A DNA stretch of 56,466 nucleotides from Mesorhizobium amorphae (GTDB taxonomy: Bacteria > Pseudomonadota > Alphaproteobacteria > Rhizobiales > Rhizobiaceae). The notes below the pieces were generated by a model. That model saw only the letters and a list, made by a program, of their open reading frames with translations, searched no databases and was not told where the DNA came from. Position numbers and translations under genes: made by a program. The stretch spans positions 1 through 56,466 of the forward strand of contig NZ_JHQS01000059.1 of assembly GCF_014843845.1 (NCBI RefSeq), given 5' to 3'. Below are positions 25,520 through 34,834 of this stretch, one piece after another. Each line of letters opens with the position of its first letter. Position 1 is the stretch's first letter.

Positions 25520-27184
25520 ATGGCGAGACTTTTGCGGAGCGTCGCTGCGGCGATCCTCCTTTTGTTAATGACTTCGGTTGGCTTTGCCGCCGGCAAGGTC
25601 GTCATCGTTCTCGATGCGTCAGGCTCCATGTGGGCTCAGATCGACGGCAGGCCGAAGCTCGAAATCGCGCGTGAATCGCTGCGCAACGTGCTGCAGTCGG
25701 TGCCGGCCGACGCGGAAATCGGCTTCATGGCCTATGGCCATCGCCAGAAGGGCAGCTGCGACGACATCGAACTCATCGTGCCGCCGCAGGCCGGCTCGGC
25801 CAGCGCGATCTCCGCCGCCGCCGACAGCATGAAATTCCTCGGCAAGACGCCGCTCACCGCCGCCGTCAAGCAGGCGGCCGAGGCGCTGAAATACACCGAG
25901 GACAAGGCAACAGTCGTTCTCATCACCGACGGGCTTGAAACCTGCGGCGGCGACCCTTGCGCGCTCGGCAAGGAGCTGGAAGCGTCCGGCATCGACTTCA
26001 CCGCCGACGTCGTCGGCTTCGGGCTGACCGCCGATGAGGGCAAGCAGATCGCCTGCCTCGCGGAAAACACCGGCGGCAAATACATCCAGGCCTCCGACGA
26101 GAAAGCGCTGCAGGACGCGCTGGTCGAGACGGTGGCGGCGCCGGCACCGGCGCCCGAACCTGCTCCGGCCCCTGCGCCGGCGCCCGCGCCGGAGCCTGTC
26201 AAACCGGAGTTCAATTTCATCCCGACCGTCGTTATGGCCGAAGGCGGCGAGCCGCTCACCGACGGCAATGCCTGGGAGATCTACAAGGCTGGGTCCGACG
26301 GCACGCGCGGCGAGTCTGTCACAACCCAATATGGCGCCTACAAGGGCAATCTGGAGCCGGGCGACTACGTCGTCGTCGCCCAGGACGGCGAGGCCAAGGT
26401 CGAGCAGAAGGTCAAGATCGAGGCGGGCCAGGTCTCCAAGCCGTTCTTCACCTTGAATGCCGGCACGCTCATCATCCATCCGCGGCCAAGCCCGGGGGCG
26501 GATGTCGTCGATGGCGCCGCCGTCGTCATCGACTATCCGGGCGCCGATCACCCTGCGACCTACTACGGGACCACGAAAATCGTGTTGCCGGCCGGCGACG
26601 AGAAGGTGACGGTCACGATCGGGCAGGGCGAGGTCACCGAGACGATTGCGCTGGCTGCCGGCAAGACCGTGGAAAAGGACATGATCGCCGGTGTCGGCCA
26701 TGTCGTCGCTAATGCCTACTATACCGCAGGCGGCGACAAGGCAGACGCTTCAGGCATCGGCTTCAAGGTGCTCAAGGCAAAAAAGAAGATCGACGGAACC
26801 AGGGACGAGGTGACCTATTCCTACGGGCCCGACAGCAAGTTCGATCTGCCGCCGGATGACTACGTGCTGATTGCGACAGTCGATCTCGCCGTGGTCGAGC
26901 AGCCGTTCACCGTCAAGGTCGGCGAGTTTCAGGACGTGAAGGTTGCGTTGGACGCCGGCGTGCTGGCGATCACCGCGCCCGGAGCCTCGAAGATCGAGAT
27001 TTTCGAGATGGAGAAGGACATCAACGGCAACCGTAAGTCGCTCGGCTATGCCTACGACCAGAAGTATCAGGCGGCGATACCGGCGGGCGACTACACCGTC
27101 GTGTCGGAGAAATCGGACAACAGCTCGAAGGAAGGCACCGTAACGGTCAAGGCCGGCGAGCGATCCGAACTGACGGTGCAATAG
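25520..27184 (+). CDS. Secreted von Willebrand factor type A domain protein
   Basis: 554 residues. Signal peptide 1-24 (LLRSVAAAILLLLMTSVGFA). VWA domain about 26-205 with a MIDAS Asp32-Ser34-Ser36 in DASGSMW, Thr in KTPLTAAV and the Asp in ITDGLETCGG, so metal-dependent ligand binding looks intact. Then an Ala/Pro/Glu repeat linker (PAPAPEPAPAPAPAPAP) and about 330 residues of beta-rich repeats (LEPGDYVVVAQDGEAKVEQK, IPAGDYTVVSEKSDNS) resembling carboxypeptidase-regulatory or Ig-like folds. Role unknown; periplasmic or surface protein binding is a fair guess. The ATG at 25520 has GGGAGAT 6 nt upstream; the longer frame from 25454 lacks this. Followed by an intrinsic terminator. Confidence 0.85.
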   Translation: MARLLRSVAAAILLLLMTSVGFAAGKVVIVLDASGSMWAQIDGRPKLEIARESLRNVLQSVPADAEIGFMAYGHRQKGSCDDIELIVPPQAGSASAISAAADSMKFLGKTPLTAAVKQAAEALKYTEDKATVVLITDGLETCGGDPCALGKELEASGIDFTADVVGFGLTADEGKQIACLAENTGGKYIQASDEKALQDALVETVAAPAPAPEPAPAPAPAPAPEPVKPEFNFIPTVVMAEGGEPLTDGNAWEIYKAGSDGTRGESVTTQYGAYKGNLEPGDYVVVAQDGEAKVEQKVKIEAGQVSKPFFTLNAGTLIIHPRPSPGADVVDGAAVVIDYPGADHPATYYGTTKIVLPAGDEKVTVTIGQGEVTETIALAAGKTVEKDMIAGVGHVVANAYYTAGGDKADASGIGFKVLKAKKKIDGTRDEVTYSYGPDSKFDLPPDDYVLIATVDLAVVEQPFTVKVGEFQDVKVALDAGVLAITAPGASKIEIFEMEKDINGNRKSLGYAYDQKYQAAIPAGDYTVVSEKSDNSSKEGTVTVKAGERSELTVQ

Positions 27185-27202
27185 GATCCTATGGGCGAAC
27201 GC

Positions 27203-27230
27203 AAAAGGGCGGCCGCAAGCCGCCCTTTTT
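27203..27230. terminator. Intrinsic terminator, probably bidirectional, between VWA gene and edd
   Basis: AAAAGGGCGGC, loop CGCAA, GCCGCCCTTTT: 11-bp perfect stem with A-tract on one side and T-tract on the other, located between the convergent stops of the VWA gene (27184) and edd (27253). It should end both transcripts. Confidence 0.92.
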
Positions 27231-27252
27231 CATGAGGAAGACAAGGCGTCCT

Positions 27253-29076
27253 TCAAGCTGTTCCGAAGGCGCTGGCGCCGTGGTCGGCGCGGCCGACCAG
27301 TTGCCGGAACCCGGCGAACAGCTCGCGGCCGAAACCGAATTCATTGCCGATGAGGTCGGCATCCGCCGTGCGGCGCAAGGCAAATTCCGTCCCCGGCACC
27401 AGCACTTCCAGCGTACCGGCATCGGCATCGAGCCGGATGATGTCGCCCTCGTGGATCCTGGCGATAGGGCCGTCCTCGACCGCCTCCGGCGTCACATGGA
27501 TGGCGGCCGGCACCTTGCCGGAAGCCCCCGACATGCGACCGTCGGTCACCAGCGCCACGCGCTGGCCGCGATCCTGCAGGATGCCGAGCACGGTGGTCAA
27601 TTTGTGCAGTTCCGGCATGCCGTTGGCCTTCGGCCCCTGGAAGCGGATGACGGCGATGAAGTCGCCGGTCAAAGTCCCGGCCTTGAACGCCTCGTTCAAC
27701 CCTTGCTGGCTGTCGAAAACCTTGGCCGGCGCCTCGATGACGCGCCGTTCCGGCTTCACGGCGGACGTCTTGATGACGGCGTGGCCGAGATTGCCTGAAA
27801 GCACTTTCAGCCCGCCGGTCGGCTGGAATGCCTTTGCGAACGGCGCCAGCACCTTCTCGTCGCCGCTCTCCAGCGGAGAGGCCTCGCGCACCACGCTGCC
27901 GTCTTCGCCGAGCCTGGCCTCGACCGCATAGGGCCTCAAGCCTTCGCCCCACACCGTCTGCACGTCCTCGTGCAGTATGCCTTCGTCGAGCAGCTCGCGG
28001 ATCAGGAAGCCTAACCCGCCGGCGGCGTGGAAATGGTTCACGTCGGCAAGGCCGTTCGGATAGACCCGTGCCAAGAGCGGCACGGCTTCCGACAGGTCGG
28101 AAATATCCTGCCAGGTAATGGCGATGCCGGCCGCGGCAGCCATGGCGATCAAATGGATGGTGTGGTTGGTCGAACCGCCGGTGGCGTGCAGGCCGACGAC
28201 GCCGTTGACGATCGAGCGCTCGTCGATCATGCGGCCGACCGGCGTATAGGCATTGCCGAGCGCAGTGATCGCCAGTGCCCGCTTCGTCGCCTCGCGGGTC
28301 AGCGCATCGCGCAGCGGCGTGCCGGGATTGACGAACGAGGCGCCCGGCGTATGCAGGCCCATGATCTCCATCAACATCTGGTTGGAGTTGGCGGTGCCGT
28401 AGAAGGTGCAGGTGCCCGGCCCGTGATAGGATTTGGACTCGGCCTCGAGCAGTTCGGCCCGCCCGGCCTTGCCCTCAGCATAGAGCTGGCGGACCTTGGC
28501 CTTTTCGTCGTTGGGCAGACCTGTCGTCATCGGTCCGGCCGGCACGAACACCGCCGGCAGGTGGCCGAAGGTCAGTGCGGCGATCACCAGCCCCGGCACG
28601 ATCTTGTCGCAGACGCCGAGATAGACGGCGGCGTCGAACATGTTGTGCGACAGGCCGACAGCGGCCGCCATGGCGATCACGTCGCGCGAAAACAGCGACA
28701 GCTCCATGCCGGGCTGTCCCTGGGTGACGCCGTCGCACATCGCCGGCACGCCGCCGGCCACCTGGGCGATACCGCCGGCCTCGCGCGCCGCTTCCTTGAT
28801 CAGCGCCGGAAACGTCTCGAACGGCTGATGCGCCGACAGCATGTCGTTGTAGGAGGTGATGATGCCGAGGTTCGGTACCTGGTCGCCGCCAAGCGCCACC
28901 TTTTCCGATGGGCTGCAGACGGCGAAGCCATGCGCGAGGTTGCCGCAGGACAGCACCGCCCGGTTGGCGGTGCGGTTCGACGCCTCGGCGATGCGGCCGA
29001 GATAGCGTTCGCGGCCTGGCTTGGAGCGCTGGCGGATCCGTTCGGTGATGGCTTCGATGTCGCGTCTGGCTGTCAT
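27253..29076 (-). CDS. edd: 6-phosphogluconate dehydratase
   Basis: 607 residues. Converts 6-phosphogluconate to 2-keto-3-deoxy-6-phosphogluconate, the committing step of the Entner-Doudoroff pathway. IlvD/Edd family with cluster-ligand cysteines in LSCGNLAHG, VPAMCDGVTQG and LGVCDKIVPG; Edd-type blocks QPGMELSLFSRDVIAM, GLHATGGSTNHTIHLIAMA and VTDGRMSGASGKVPAAIHVT. The ATG at 29076 has AAAGGA 9 nt upstream and gives a family-like N-terminus (MTARRDIEAITERI); six more codons to 29094 are possible. Last gene of zwf-pgl-edd; the KDPG aldolase gene is not in the window. Confidence 0.97.
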   Translation of the reverse strand: MTARRDIEAITERIRQRSKPGRERYLGRIAEASNRTANRAVLSCGNLAHGFAVCSPSEKVALGGDQVPNLGIITSYNDMLSAHQPFETFPALIKEAAREAGGIAQVAGGVPAMCDGVTQGQPGMELSLFSRDVIAMAAAVGLSHNMFDAAVYLGVCDKIVPGLVIAALTFGHLPAVFVPAGPMTTGLPNDEKAKVRQLYAEGKAGRAELLEAESKSYHGPGTCTFYGTANSNQMLMEIMGLHTPGASFVNPGTPLRDALTREATKRALAITALGNAYTPVGRMIDERSIVNGVVGLHATGGSTNHTIHLIAMAAAAGIAITWQDISDLSEAVPLLARVYPNGLADVNHFHAAGGLGFLIRELLDEGILHEDVQTVWGEGLRPYAVEARLGEDGSVVREASPLESGDEKVLAPFAKAFQPTGGLKVLSGNLGHAVIKTSAVKPERRVIEAPAKVFDSQQGLNEAFKAGTLTGDFIAVIRFQGPKANGMPELHKLTTVLGILQDRGQRVALVTDGRMSGASGKVPAAIHVTPEAVEDGPIARIHEGDIIRLDADAGTLEVLVPGTEFALRRTADADLIGNEFGFGRELFAGFRQLVGRADHGASAFGTA

Positions 29077-29146
29077 GGCGGTCGGTCCTTTCAAGTCCCG
29101 GAAAACATCCTCCCACCGTCTGCCGGGACCATTGGCGAGTTGAAAA

Positions 29147-29863
29147 TCAGGGTGCCCAGAAAACCTCTACGGCCCTGGGCGCCGCCTCGAGCACGGCACG
29201 GATCGGCTTTTGCGGTCCCGGCGCCATGGCGTTCTCGAAGGCGCTGCGTTTTTCCTGGCCTTCTATATGGAGCGCGATGAAGCCGGCGGCGACGATACGC
29301 GCCAGCGACAGCGTCAGCCGCGGCTCGCCGGCGCTGGCCGCGTGGACCGGCAGAACGATCCTTGGCGAGGACGGGTCGAGCAATGTCGCCAGGTCGTCCG
29401 CGTCGGGAAAGAACGAGGCGGTGTGGCCGTCGCCTCCCATGCCGAGCACGACGACGTCGAGCGGCCAGGGCAGCGACTGCAATGCCGCATCGTCGGACGC
29501 CGCGGCGGTCTCGATGCTTGTCGCCTCATGGTAGAGCGGCACGAAACGTGCGGCCGCGGCCGCGTTCTGCAGCAGGTTGGCGGCCACCAGTCCCGCATTC
29601 GAGCGCGGCGAGGAGGCCGGCACGAAGCGCTCGTCGACCAGCGTCACCGTGACCTTGTCCCAGGCGATCGGAATATGAGAGAGCGCGGCGAAGAACTTCG
29701 CCGGCGTCGTGCCGCCGGAGACGGCGAGCAACCCGGTGCCGCGCTCGGCGATCGCCTTGGTCAGGCGACCCGCGACATTGCCGGCGAGTGCGGCCGCCAG
29801 CTCCGGGCGATCGGCAAAGCCGTTCCAGCTAAAGGTGGCGTCGCTCAATTGCTCTCGTGCCAT
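29147..29863 (-). CDS. pgl: 6-phosphogluconolactonase
   Basis: 238 residues, NagB/DevB type. Hydrolyses 6-phosphogluconolactone made by Zwf. Motifs: LAVSGGTTPAKFFAALS near 45-60, VTLVDERFVPASSPRSNAG, and VVLGMGGDGHTASFFPDA. The ATG at 29863 lies inside the 3' end of zwf (19-nt overlap) with GGGCGGAC upstream; the longer frame to 29986 is only the shadow of zwf. The overlap and the 70-nt gap to edd point to one operon. Confidence 0.95.
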   Translation of the reverse strand: MAREQLSDATFSWNGFADRPELAAALAGNVAGRLTKAIAERGTGLLAVSGGTTPAKFFAALSHIPIAWDKVTVTLVDERFVPASSPRSNAGLVAANLLQNAAAAARFVPLYHEATSIETAAASDDAALQSLPWPLDVVVLGMGGDGHTASFFPDADDLATLLDPSSPRIVLPVHAASAGEPRLTLSLARIVAAGFIALHIEGQEKRSAFENAMAPGPQKPIRAVLEAAPRAVEVFWAP

Positions 29864-31314
29864 GTCCGCCCGTCGCGTTCGATCAGCGCAATCGAGGCCG
29901 ATGGCCCCCATGTGCCGGCCGTATAGCCCTGCGCCTCCTGCCTGGCGCTCTCCCAGGCGTTCTGAATCGGGTCGATCCATTTCCACGCGGCCTCGACCTC
30001 GTCGCGGCGCATGAATAGCGTCTGGTTGCCGCGCACGACATCCATGATCAGCCGCTCATAGGCGTCCGGCGCGCGTCCGTCGAAGGATTGCGCGAAGCTC
30101 ATGTCGAGCGGAATCTGGCGCAGCCGCATGCCGCCCGGACCGGGATCCTTGATCATGATGAACTGCTTGACGCCTTCGTCGGGCTGCAGCCTGATGACCA
30201 GTTGGTTGGCGAAGATCGGCCCGGCGCTATCGCCGAAGATCGAATGCGGGATCGGCTTGAACTCGATGACGATTTCCGAAACCCGGGTCGCCAGCCTTTT
30301 GCCGGTCCGCAGATAGAACGGAACGCCCGACCAGCGCCAGTTGCCGATCTCGGCCTTGATGGCGACGAAGGTCTCGGTGTTGCTGTCCTTGCCGAGTTCC
30401 TCGACATAGCCTTTCACCGGCCCGCCGGCCGAGGCACCGGCGCGATACTGGCCGCGCACCGTGTGCTTCGGCGCCTCGTTGCCATTGACGCGCTTCAGTG
30501 CCCTGAGCACCTTCAGCTTTTCGTCGCGCACCGCGTCGGCATCCATCGACGACGGCGCCTCCATCGCGACGAGGCAGAGCAGCTGCAGCATGTGGTTCTG
30601 CACCATGTCGCGCAGCGCGCCAGCCTTGTCGTAATAGGTGACGCGGTCTTCCAGGCCGACCGTTTCGGCGACCGTGATCTGCACATGGTCGACATTGGCC
30701 GAGTTCCACAGCGGCTCATAGAGCGCGTTGGCGAAACGCAGCGCCATCAGGTTCTGCACCGTCTCCTTGCCGAGATAGTGGTCGATGCGGAAGATCTGGC
30801 TTTCGTGGAAGTCGTCGCCGACCAAATCGTTGAGCGCCCGTGCCGAGGCAAGATCGCGCCCGATCGGCTTCTCCAGCACGATGCGCGAATTCGGCGTGAT
30901 CAGATTGTGCTCTTTCAGCTTGTGCGAGATGTCGCCGAACAGTGCCGGCGCCACCGCCAGGTAGAAGGCGCGGATGCGGTCGCTGTCGCCGATCGCCTTC
31001 TTCAACTTGTCGAAGCCGGCGCCCGTGGTGGCGTCGGCCGAGACATAGGAGAGGCGTGCAAGGAAGGTCTTCAGCTCCTTGGCGTCGATGTCGGCCGGTT
31101 TCACATGGTCCGAAATCGCCTGCTTGGCGAAGGCCTGGAATTCCTCGTCGGTCATCTTCGAGCGCGAGGTGCCGATGATCCGCGTCGGTTCGGAAAACTG
31201 GTGGTCGCGCTGGCGATGGTAGAGCGAGGGCAGGAGCTTGCGTTCCGACAGGTCGCCGGTGCCGCCGAAAATGATGAAGTCGAAAGGATCGACGGGTATG
31301 ATCTGGCTGGTCAT
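29845..31314 (-). CDS. zwf: Glucose-6-phosphate 1-dehydrogenase
   Basis: 489 residues, standard length. Oxidises glucose-6-phosphate with NAD(P)+. N-terminal nucleotide motif IIFGGTGDLSERKLLPSLY; active site block FRIDHYLGKETVQNLMALRF with the catalytic His/Lys; substrate-binding block VPFYLRTGKRLATRVSEI. First gene of the Entner-Doudoroff operon. Upstream, 31350-31380 holds the AT-rich TAATCGATTTAAATTTT stretch with the palindrome AATCGATT, a possible promoter or operator site; no regulator gene is adjacent. Confidence 0.97.
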   Translation of the reverse strand: MTSQIIPVDPFDFIIFGGTGDLSERKLLPSLYHRQRDHQFSEPTRIIGTSRSKMTDEEFQAFAKQAISDHVKPADIDAKELKTFLARLSYVSADATTGAGFDKLKKAIGDSDRIRAFYLAVAPALFGDISHKLKEHNLITPNSRIVLEKPIGRDLASARALNDLVGDDFHESQIFRIDHYLGKETVQNLMALRFANALYEPLWNSANVDHVQITVAETVGLEDRVTYYDKAGALRDMVQNHMLQLLCLVAMEAPSSMDADAVRDEKLKVLRALKRVNGNEAPKHTVRGQYRAGASAGGPVKGYVEELGKDSNTETFVAIKAEIGNWRWSGVPFYLRTGKRLATRVSEIVIEFKPIPHSIFGDSAGPIFANQLVIRLQPDEGVKQFIMIKDPGPGGMRLRQIPLDMSFAQSFDGRAPDAYERLIMDVVRGNQTLFMRRDEVEAAWKWIDPIQNAWESARQEAQGYTAGTWGPSASIALIERDGRTWHESN

Positions 31315-31594
31315 GGTCTGTCCGCTTTGACGCCGGTCGCATTGACGGGGCTGATATAATCTAATCGATTTAAATTTTCCAGTGCCATGGTGTCACATCT
31401 AAGTGCTGGAGTGTGCCCCTTGACACTGGCACAAGCCGGAGGTCTGTCGACGGACGATGGTTCCGGGAAGCCTTCGCACCTGCAACATAGAGCGGGATTG
31501 TGACGAAAGCCAAAGGAGAAATTGGTGATGGCCGCACATCTTTCGAGGGTCGTGGTCGGCGCGATCGGTAGTCTTCATCATGGGTGAGAAAAGC

Positions 31595-32341
31595 ATGCGC
31601 CTGGAAAACAAGGTCGCCATCATCACGGGTGCGGCGTCGGGCTTCGGCGAAGGCATGGCCAGGCGCTTTGCCGAGGAGGGCGCCAAAATCGTTGTCGCCG
31701 ACCTCAATGCCAGGGGCGCGGAACGCGTCGCCGCCGAGATCGGCAAGGCCGCGATCTGGACCCAGACCGACGTTTCGCTACGTTCCGAGTTCGATGAGAT
31801 GGTCTATGCCGCAAAGAGCGCCTTCGGCCGCATCGACATCATGGTCAACAATGCCGGCTACACCCACCGCAACGGCGACATGCTCGATGTCAGCGAAGAG
31901 ACTTTCGACCTGATCACCGCCGTGAACATGAAGGCGATCTACCACGCGGCACTCGCCGTGGTGCCGATCATGGAGCGGCAAGGCGGTGGCGTCATCCTGA
32001 CCACCGCCTCCACGGCCGGTCTCAGGCCCCGGCCCGGCCTCACCTGGTACAACGCCTCGAAAGGCTGGGCGATCACAGCGACCAAATCGATGGCGGTCGA
32101 ACTGGCGCCGAAGAACATCCGCGTCAACTGCCTCTGTCCCGTCGCCGGCGAGACCGGCATGCTGGAGAAATTCATGGGCGCCGACACGCCCGAGATCCGC
32201 GAGAAGTTCCGCGCCTCGATCCCGCTCGGCCGTCTCTCGACGCCGCTCGATATCGCCAACGCTGCACTCTGGCTTGCCTCGGACGAGGCTGCCTTCATCA
32301 CCGGCGTGGCGCTGGAGGTCGATGGCGGGCGCTGCATCTGA
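31595..32341 (+). CDS. SDR-family oxidoreductase (3-oxoacyl-reductase-like)
   Basis: 248 residues, classical SDR. Cofactor motif TGAASGFG at 11-18 with Asp36 in VVADLN, suggesting NAD preference; NNAG at 85-88; catalytic Ser139, Tyr152 and Lys156 (YNASK). C-terminal TPLDIANAALWLASDEAAF and TGVALEVDGG are normal. The substrate is unknown. The start at 31595 (MRLENK) is typical for the family and has GGTGAG upstream; ATG at 31580 is possible. Single gene, divergent from zwf and convergent with the SH3 protein gene. Confidence 0.9.
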   Translation: MRLENKVAIITGAASGFGEGMARRFAEEGAKIVVADLNARGAERVAAEIGKAAIWTQTDVSLRSEFDEMVYAAKSAFGRIDIMVNNAGYTHRNGDMLDVSEETFDLITAVNMKAIYHAALAVVPIMERQGGGVILTTASTAGLRPRPGLTWYNASKGWAITATKSMAVELAPKNIRVNCLCPVAGETGMLEKFMGADTPEIREKFRASIPLGRLSTPLDIANAALWLASDEAAFITGVALEVDGGRCI

Positions 32342-32413
32342 GCTGCGACCGCCGGGAGACTGATCGCCCGGCTGTCCCGCTGCTATCCGGCGCTTAACCG
32401 CCACTGCCGATCG

Positions 32414-33277
32414 TCAGGCGCCAGTCTTGATGTAGGTCTTGTAGATCCAGCCGCGTTTGCCGTTATAGACGATCTGGCACCATTTCTTGCAGCTTATGAC
32501 TTGCACCGAAGTCTTGGCTGGCACGGTGAGCATCGCGGCCGCTTTCTGTTTCGGGCCGGCCCGCATCGTGACGGCCTTGAGGATGCGTCCGGTAGCGGCG
32601 CTCGCTTGCTGTAGCTTGGCCTGGCTGTCGTCAGCTTGGCTCGCGGCCGCTGCCGCAACCTGCGGCTTTGGCGTGGGAATTGCGGCGGTCTGTGCGCCGT
32701 CCATGCTGTCGTCGGTCGCTGCATCCTCTGGTGCGGCGACGTTGGATAGCGCTGTCGTTGCGTCGTTTTTCGCCGCCGGCTCGGCGAAGGCCGCTGCCGA
32801 CGGTTTGGCGTTATCGTCGGCAGGCTTGCTTGCCGCCTGCTCGGAGGTGGCGGTCGCCGTGCTGGTGGACGCGGCTTCCGTGTCCGCACCGGACCAGCGC
32901 GGGTCATTGGCAGCCAGCGCCGGGATACTGGCCTCCTTGGCCGCCACCGCGGGTGAAACCGCGTCGGCCTTGCGCGCTGCCTGCGGTGCAGCCGCAGCCA
33001 CCGTCGCGTTCGCGGTCGGGGGCGCAATCTTCGTTGTTTTCACCGGAACGGCTGGAACGGTCTGCGCGGGGCTCGCGATCGCTTGCCGGTCGTTGGCCGG
33101 CAATGCCAGCCATAGCGCCACACCCGCGACGCCAAGCAGCGCGACAGTGCCGACCGCTGCAATCACCAGATGTGCGTTCGAGCGGACTCCCTGCCAGAAA
33201 GAGGGCCGCATCTCATAACCGAACTGCATGGCAAAGCGCCGCCGTTCCGGCGCACCGAAACTGAAGGGCTCGTTCAC
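32414..33277 (-). CDS. Membrane-anchored SH3-domain protein
   Basis: 287 residues. GTG start at 33277 with a strong GGAGGT 7 nt upstream; the longer frame from 33355 has no such site. Cytoplasmic residues 1-36, one membrane segment about 37-59 (LVIAAVGTVALLGVAGVALW), then a 150-residue periplasmic Ala/Thr/Ser/Pro-rich low-complexity stretch, and a C-terminal bacterial SH3 domain about 220-287 (LKAVTMRAGPKQKAAAMLTV, then SCKKWCQIVYNGKRGWIYK). The two Cys (KKWC) may pair. Such proteins bind peptidoglycan or peptides in the envelope. Specific function unknown. Confidence 0.82.
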   Translation of the reverse strand: MNEPFSFGAPERRRFAMQFGYEMRPSFWQGVRSNAHLVIAAVGTVALLGVAGVALWLALPANDRQAIASPAQTVPAVPVKTTKIAPPTANATVAAAAPQAARKADAVSPAVAAKEASIPALAANDPRWSGADTEAASTSTATATSEQAASKPADDNAKPSAAAFAEPAAKNDATTALSNVAAPEDAATDDSMDGAQTAAIPTPKPQVAAAAASQADDSQAKLQQASAATGRILKAVTMRAGPKQKAAAMLTVPAKTSVQVISCKKWCQIVYNGKRGWIYKTYIKTGA

Positions 33278-33541
33278 TCCACTACCTCCAACATACGGGC
33301 CGACGTTCTTTCGATCGGCGCCAGAAATGCGGCTTTCGATCGGCATCGGTCCCAAAACCTAAGCGGGCAAGCCCGCGGAAGTCCCCGTTTGATAGCCCAG
33401 AACCGCCACCTTTTGCCGGCGATTGTGGCATCAGTGCGCCCTAACCGGGAATTTTGCACACTTGTTAAGGATTCTGCAACGTGTCGCTGGGGCAAGCCAA
33501 CAGCAGACTTAACAGTCTGATTCCGCGCGGAGATGCCTTTT

Positions 33542-34828
33542 CTAGATCCTGTCCCGCAGCGCAAACCAGTTGAGCGCCAGGAACAGCAGCGGCGTGCGAA
33601 AACGTCGACCGCCGGGGAAGGGCGGTATCTTCAGGTCCTCGATCAGCTTCAGCCGGTCGCGGTTGCCGGCGATCGTCTCGGCATAGAGCTTGCCGAAGAA
33701 GTTGGACAGCATGACGCCGTGGCCGGAATAGCCACCGGCCGAGATGACGTTCGGCATCACCTCGCGCACGAACGGTTTGCGCGGCACCGTGATGCCGACA
33801 TAGCCGCCCCAGCCATGGGTGATCTCGACATCCTTCAACTCGGGATAGAGCTCCGATATCTGCCGGCGGATGTGGATATGGATGTCCTTCGGATCGTTGA
33901 CGGCATAGATCTCGCGCCCGCCGAACAGCAGACGGCCGTCCCTGGTCTTGCGGAAATAGCGCACGACGAAGCGGGAATCGTCGACGGCCTCGCCGCCCGG
34001 CAGCACTTTTGTGTCAGTCCCGAGCGGCACTGTAGCGCCGATGAAGGAGCCGATTGGCATGATGTGCGCGGCGCTCACTGGCTCGAGCGTGCCGCCATAG
34101 GCGTTGACGCCGATCAGGCATTTTTCGGCAGTGATCGTGCCTTTCGGTGTCGTGACCCTCACCTTGCCGCCACTGGAGCTGATGCCGGTCGACGGCGTTT
34201 GCTCGAACAGCTGGGCGCCCGCTTCCGCCGCCACCATTGCCGTGCCGATCACTAGCTTCAGCGGGTGGATATGCCCCGTGCCGGTGTCGCGCGTGCCGCC
34301 GAAATAGGCGGTCGAACCCATCCGCTCCGCCGTCTCACGGGCGTCCATGAACGTCATGTGCGGATAGTTGAAGCGCTTCGCCATGATTTCGGCATGCGCC
34401 TTGTAGTCGTCGACGTAACGCTGCTTGTGCGCCACCGACATCTGGCCCGGCATGTAGTCGATTTTGATGTTGTTGACGGCAGCGAATTCAAGGAGGTGCG
34501 CCTTGGCCTCTTCGGCAAGGTCGAACAGCGCCTTGGCGCGGGCAAAGCCGTATTCCGCCTCCAGTTCCTCGGCCCAGGCGCGCTGGCCGGTACCAAGCTG
34601 GCCGCCATTGCGGCCCGACGCGCCGTCGCCGAAACGATACGCTTCGATGAGCACGACATTGCTGCCCGCCTTGGCCAGATGCGCCGCCGCCGACAGCCCG
34701 GTGAAGCCGCCACCGACGATGACGACGTCGCATGTCCGGTCGCCATCGAGCGCCGGGTACTCGGGCCTTGGTCCGGCCGTGTCCTCATACCAGGACCGCC
34801 CGGGCGAAATCGGAGATTGATAATTCAT
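33542..34828 (-). CDS. puuB: Gamma-glutamylputrescine oxidase-like FAD oxidoreductase
   Basis: 428 residues, DAO/GlcD-like family. FAD Rossmann motif VVIVGGGFTGLSAAAHLAKAG at about 35-55, the PuuB-type segment DGASGRNGGQLGTGQR at about 68-83 and C-terminal GYSGHGVMLSNFFGKLYAE with the FAD-binding Gly-His. PuuB oxidises gamma-glutamylputrescine to the aldehyde with O2. The assignment is supported by the gamma-glutamylputrescine synthetase-like gene 6 nt upstream on the same strand and a putrescine importer 6 kb away. Other members of the fold act on glycine or sarcosine, so substrate is inferred. Small dyad CAGACT-TAAC-AGTCTG lies just beyond its stop (33504-33519). Confidence 0.85.
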   Translation of the reverse strand: MNYQSPISPGRSWYEDTAGPRPEYPALDGDRTCDVVIVGGGFTGLSAAAHLAKAGSNVVLIEAYRFGDGASGRNGGQLGTGQRAWAEELEAEYGFARAKALFDLAEEAKAHLLEFAAVNNIKIDYMPGQMSVAHKQRYVDDYKAHAEIMAKRFNYPHMTFMDARETAERMGSTAYFGGTRDTGTGHIHPLKLVIGTAMVAAEAGAQLFEQTPSTGISSSGGKVRVTTPKGTITAEKCLIGVNAYGGTLEPVSAAHIMPIGSFIGATVPLGTDTKVLPGGEAVDDSRFVVRYFRKTRDGRLLFGGREIYAVNDPKDIHIHIRRQISELYPELKDVEITHGWGGYVGITVPRKPFVREVMPNVISAGGYSGHGVMLSNFFGKLYAETIAGNRDRLKLIEDLKIPPFPGGRRFRTPLLFLALNWFALRDRI

Positions 34829-34834
34829 GATTGG

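Noticed and set aside
33363..33376. GCGGGC-AA-GCCCGC dyad between the SH3 and puuB genes
   Set aside because: Short loop and only a few T residues on the minus strand; termination of puuB here is possible but not supportable.
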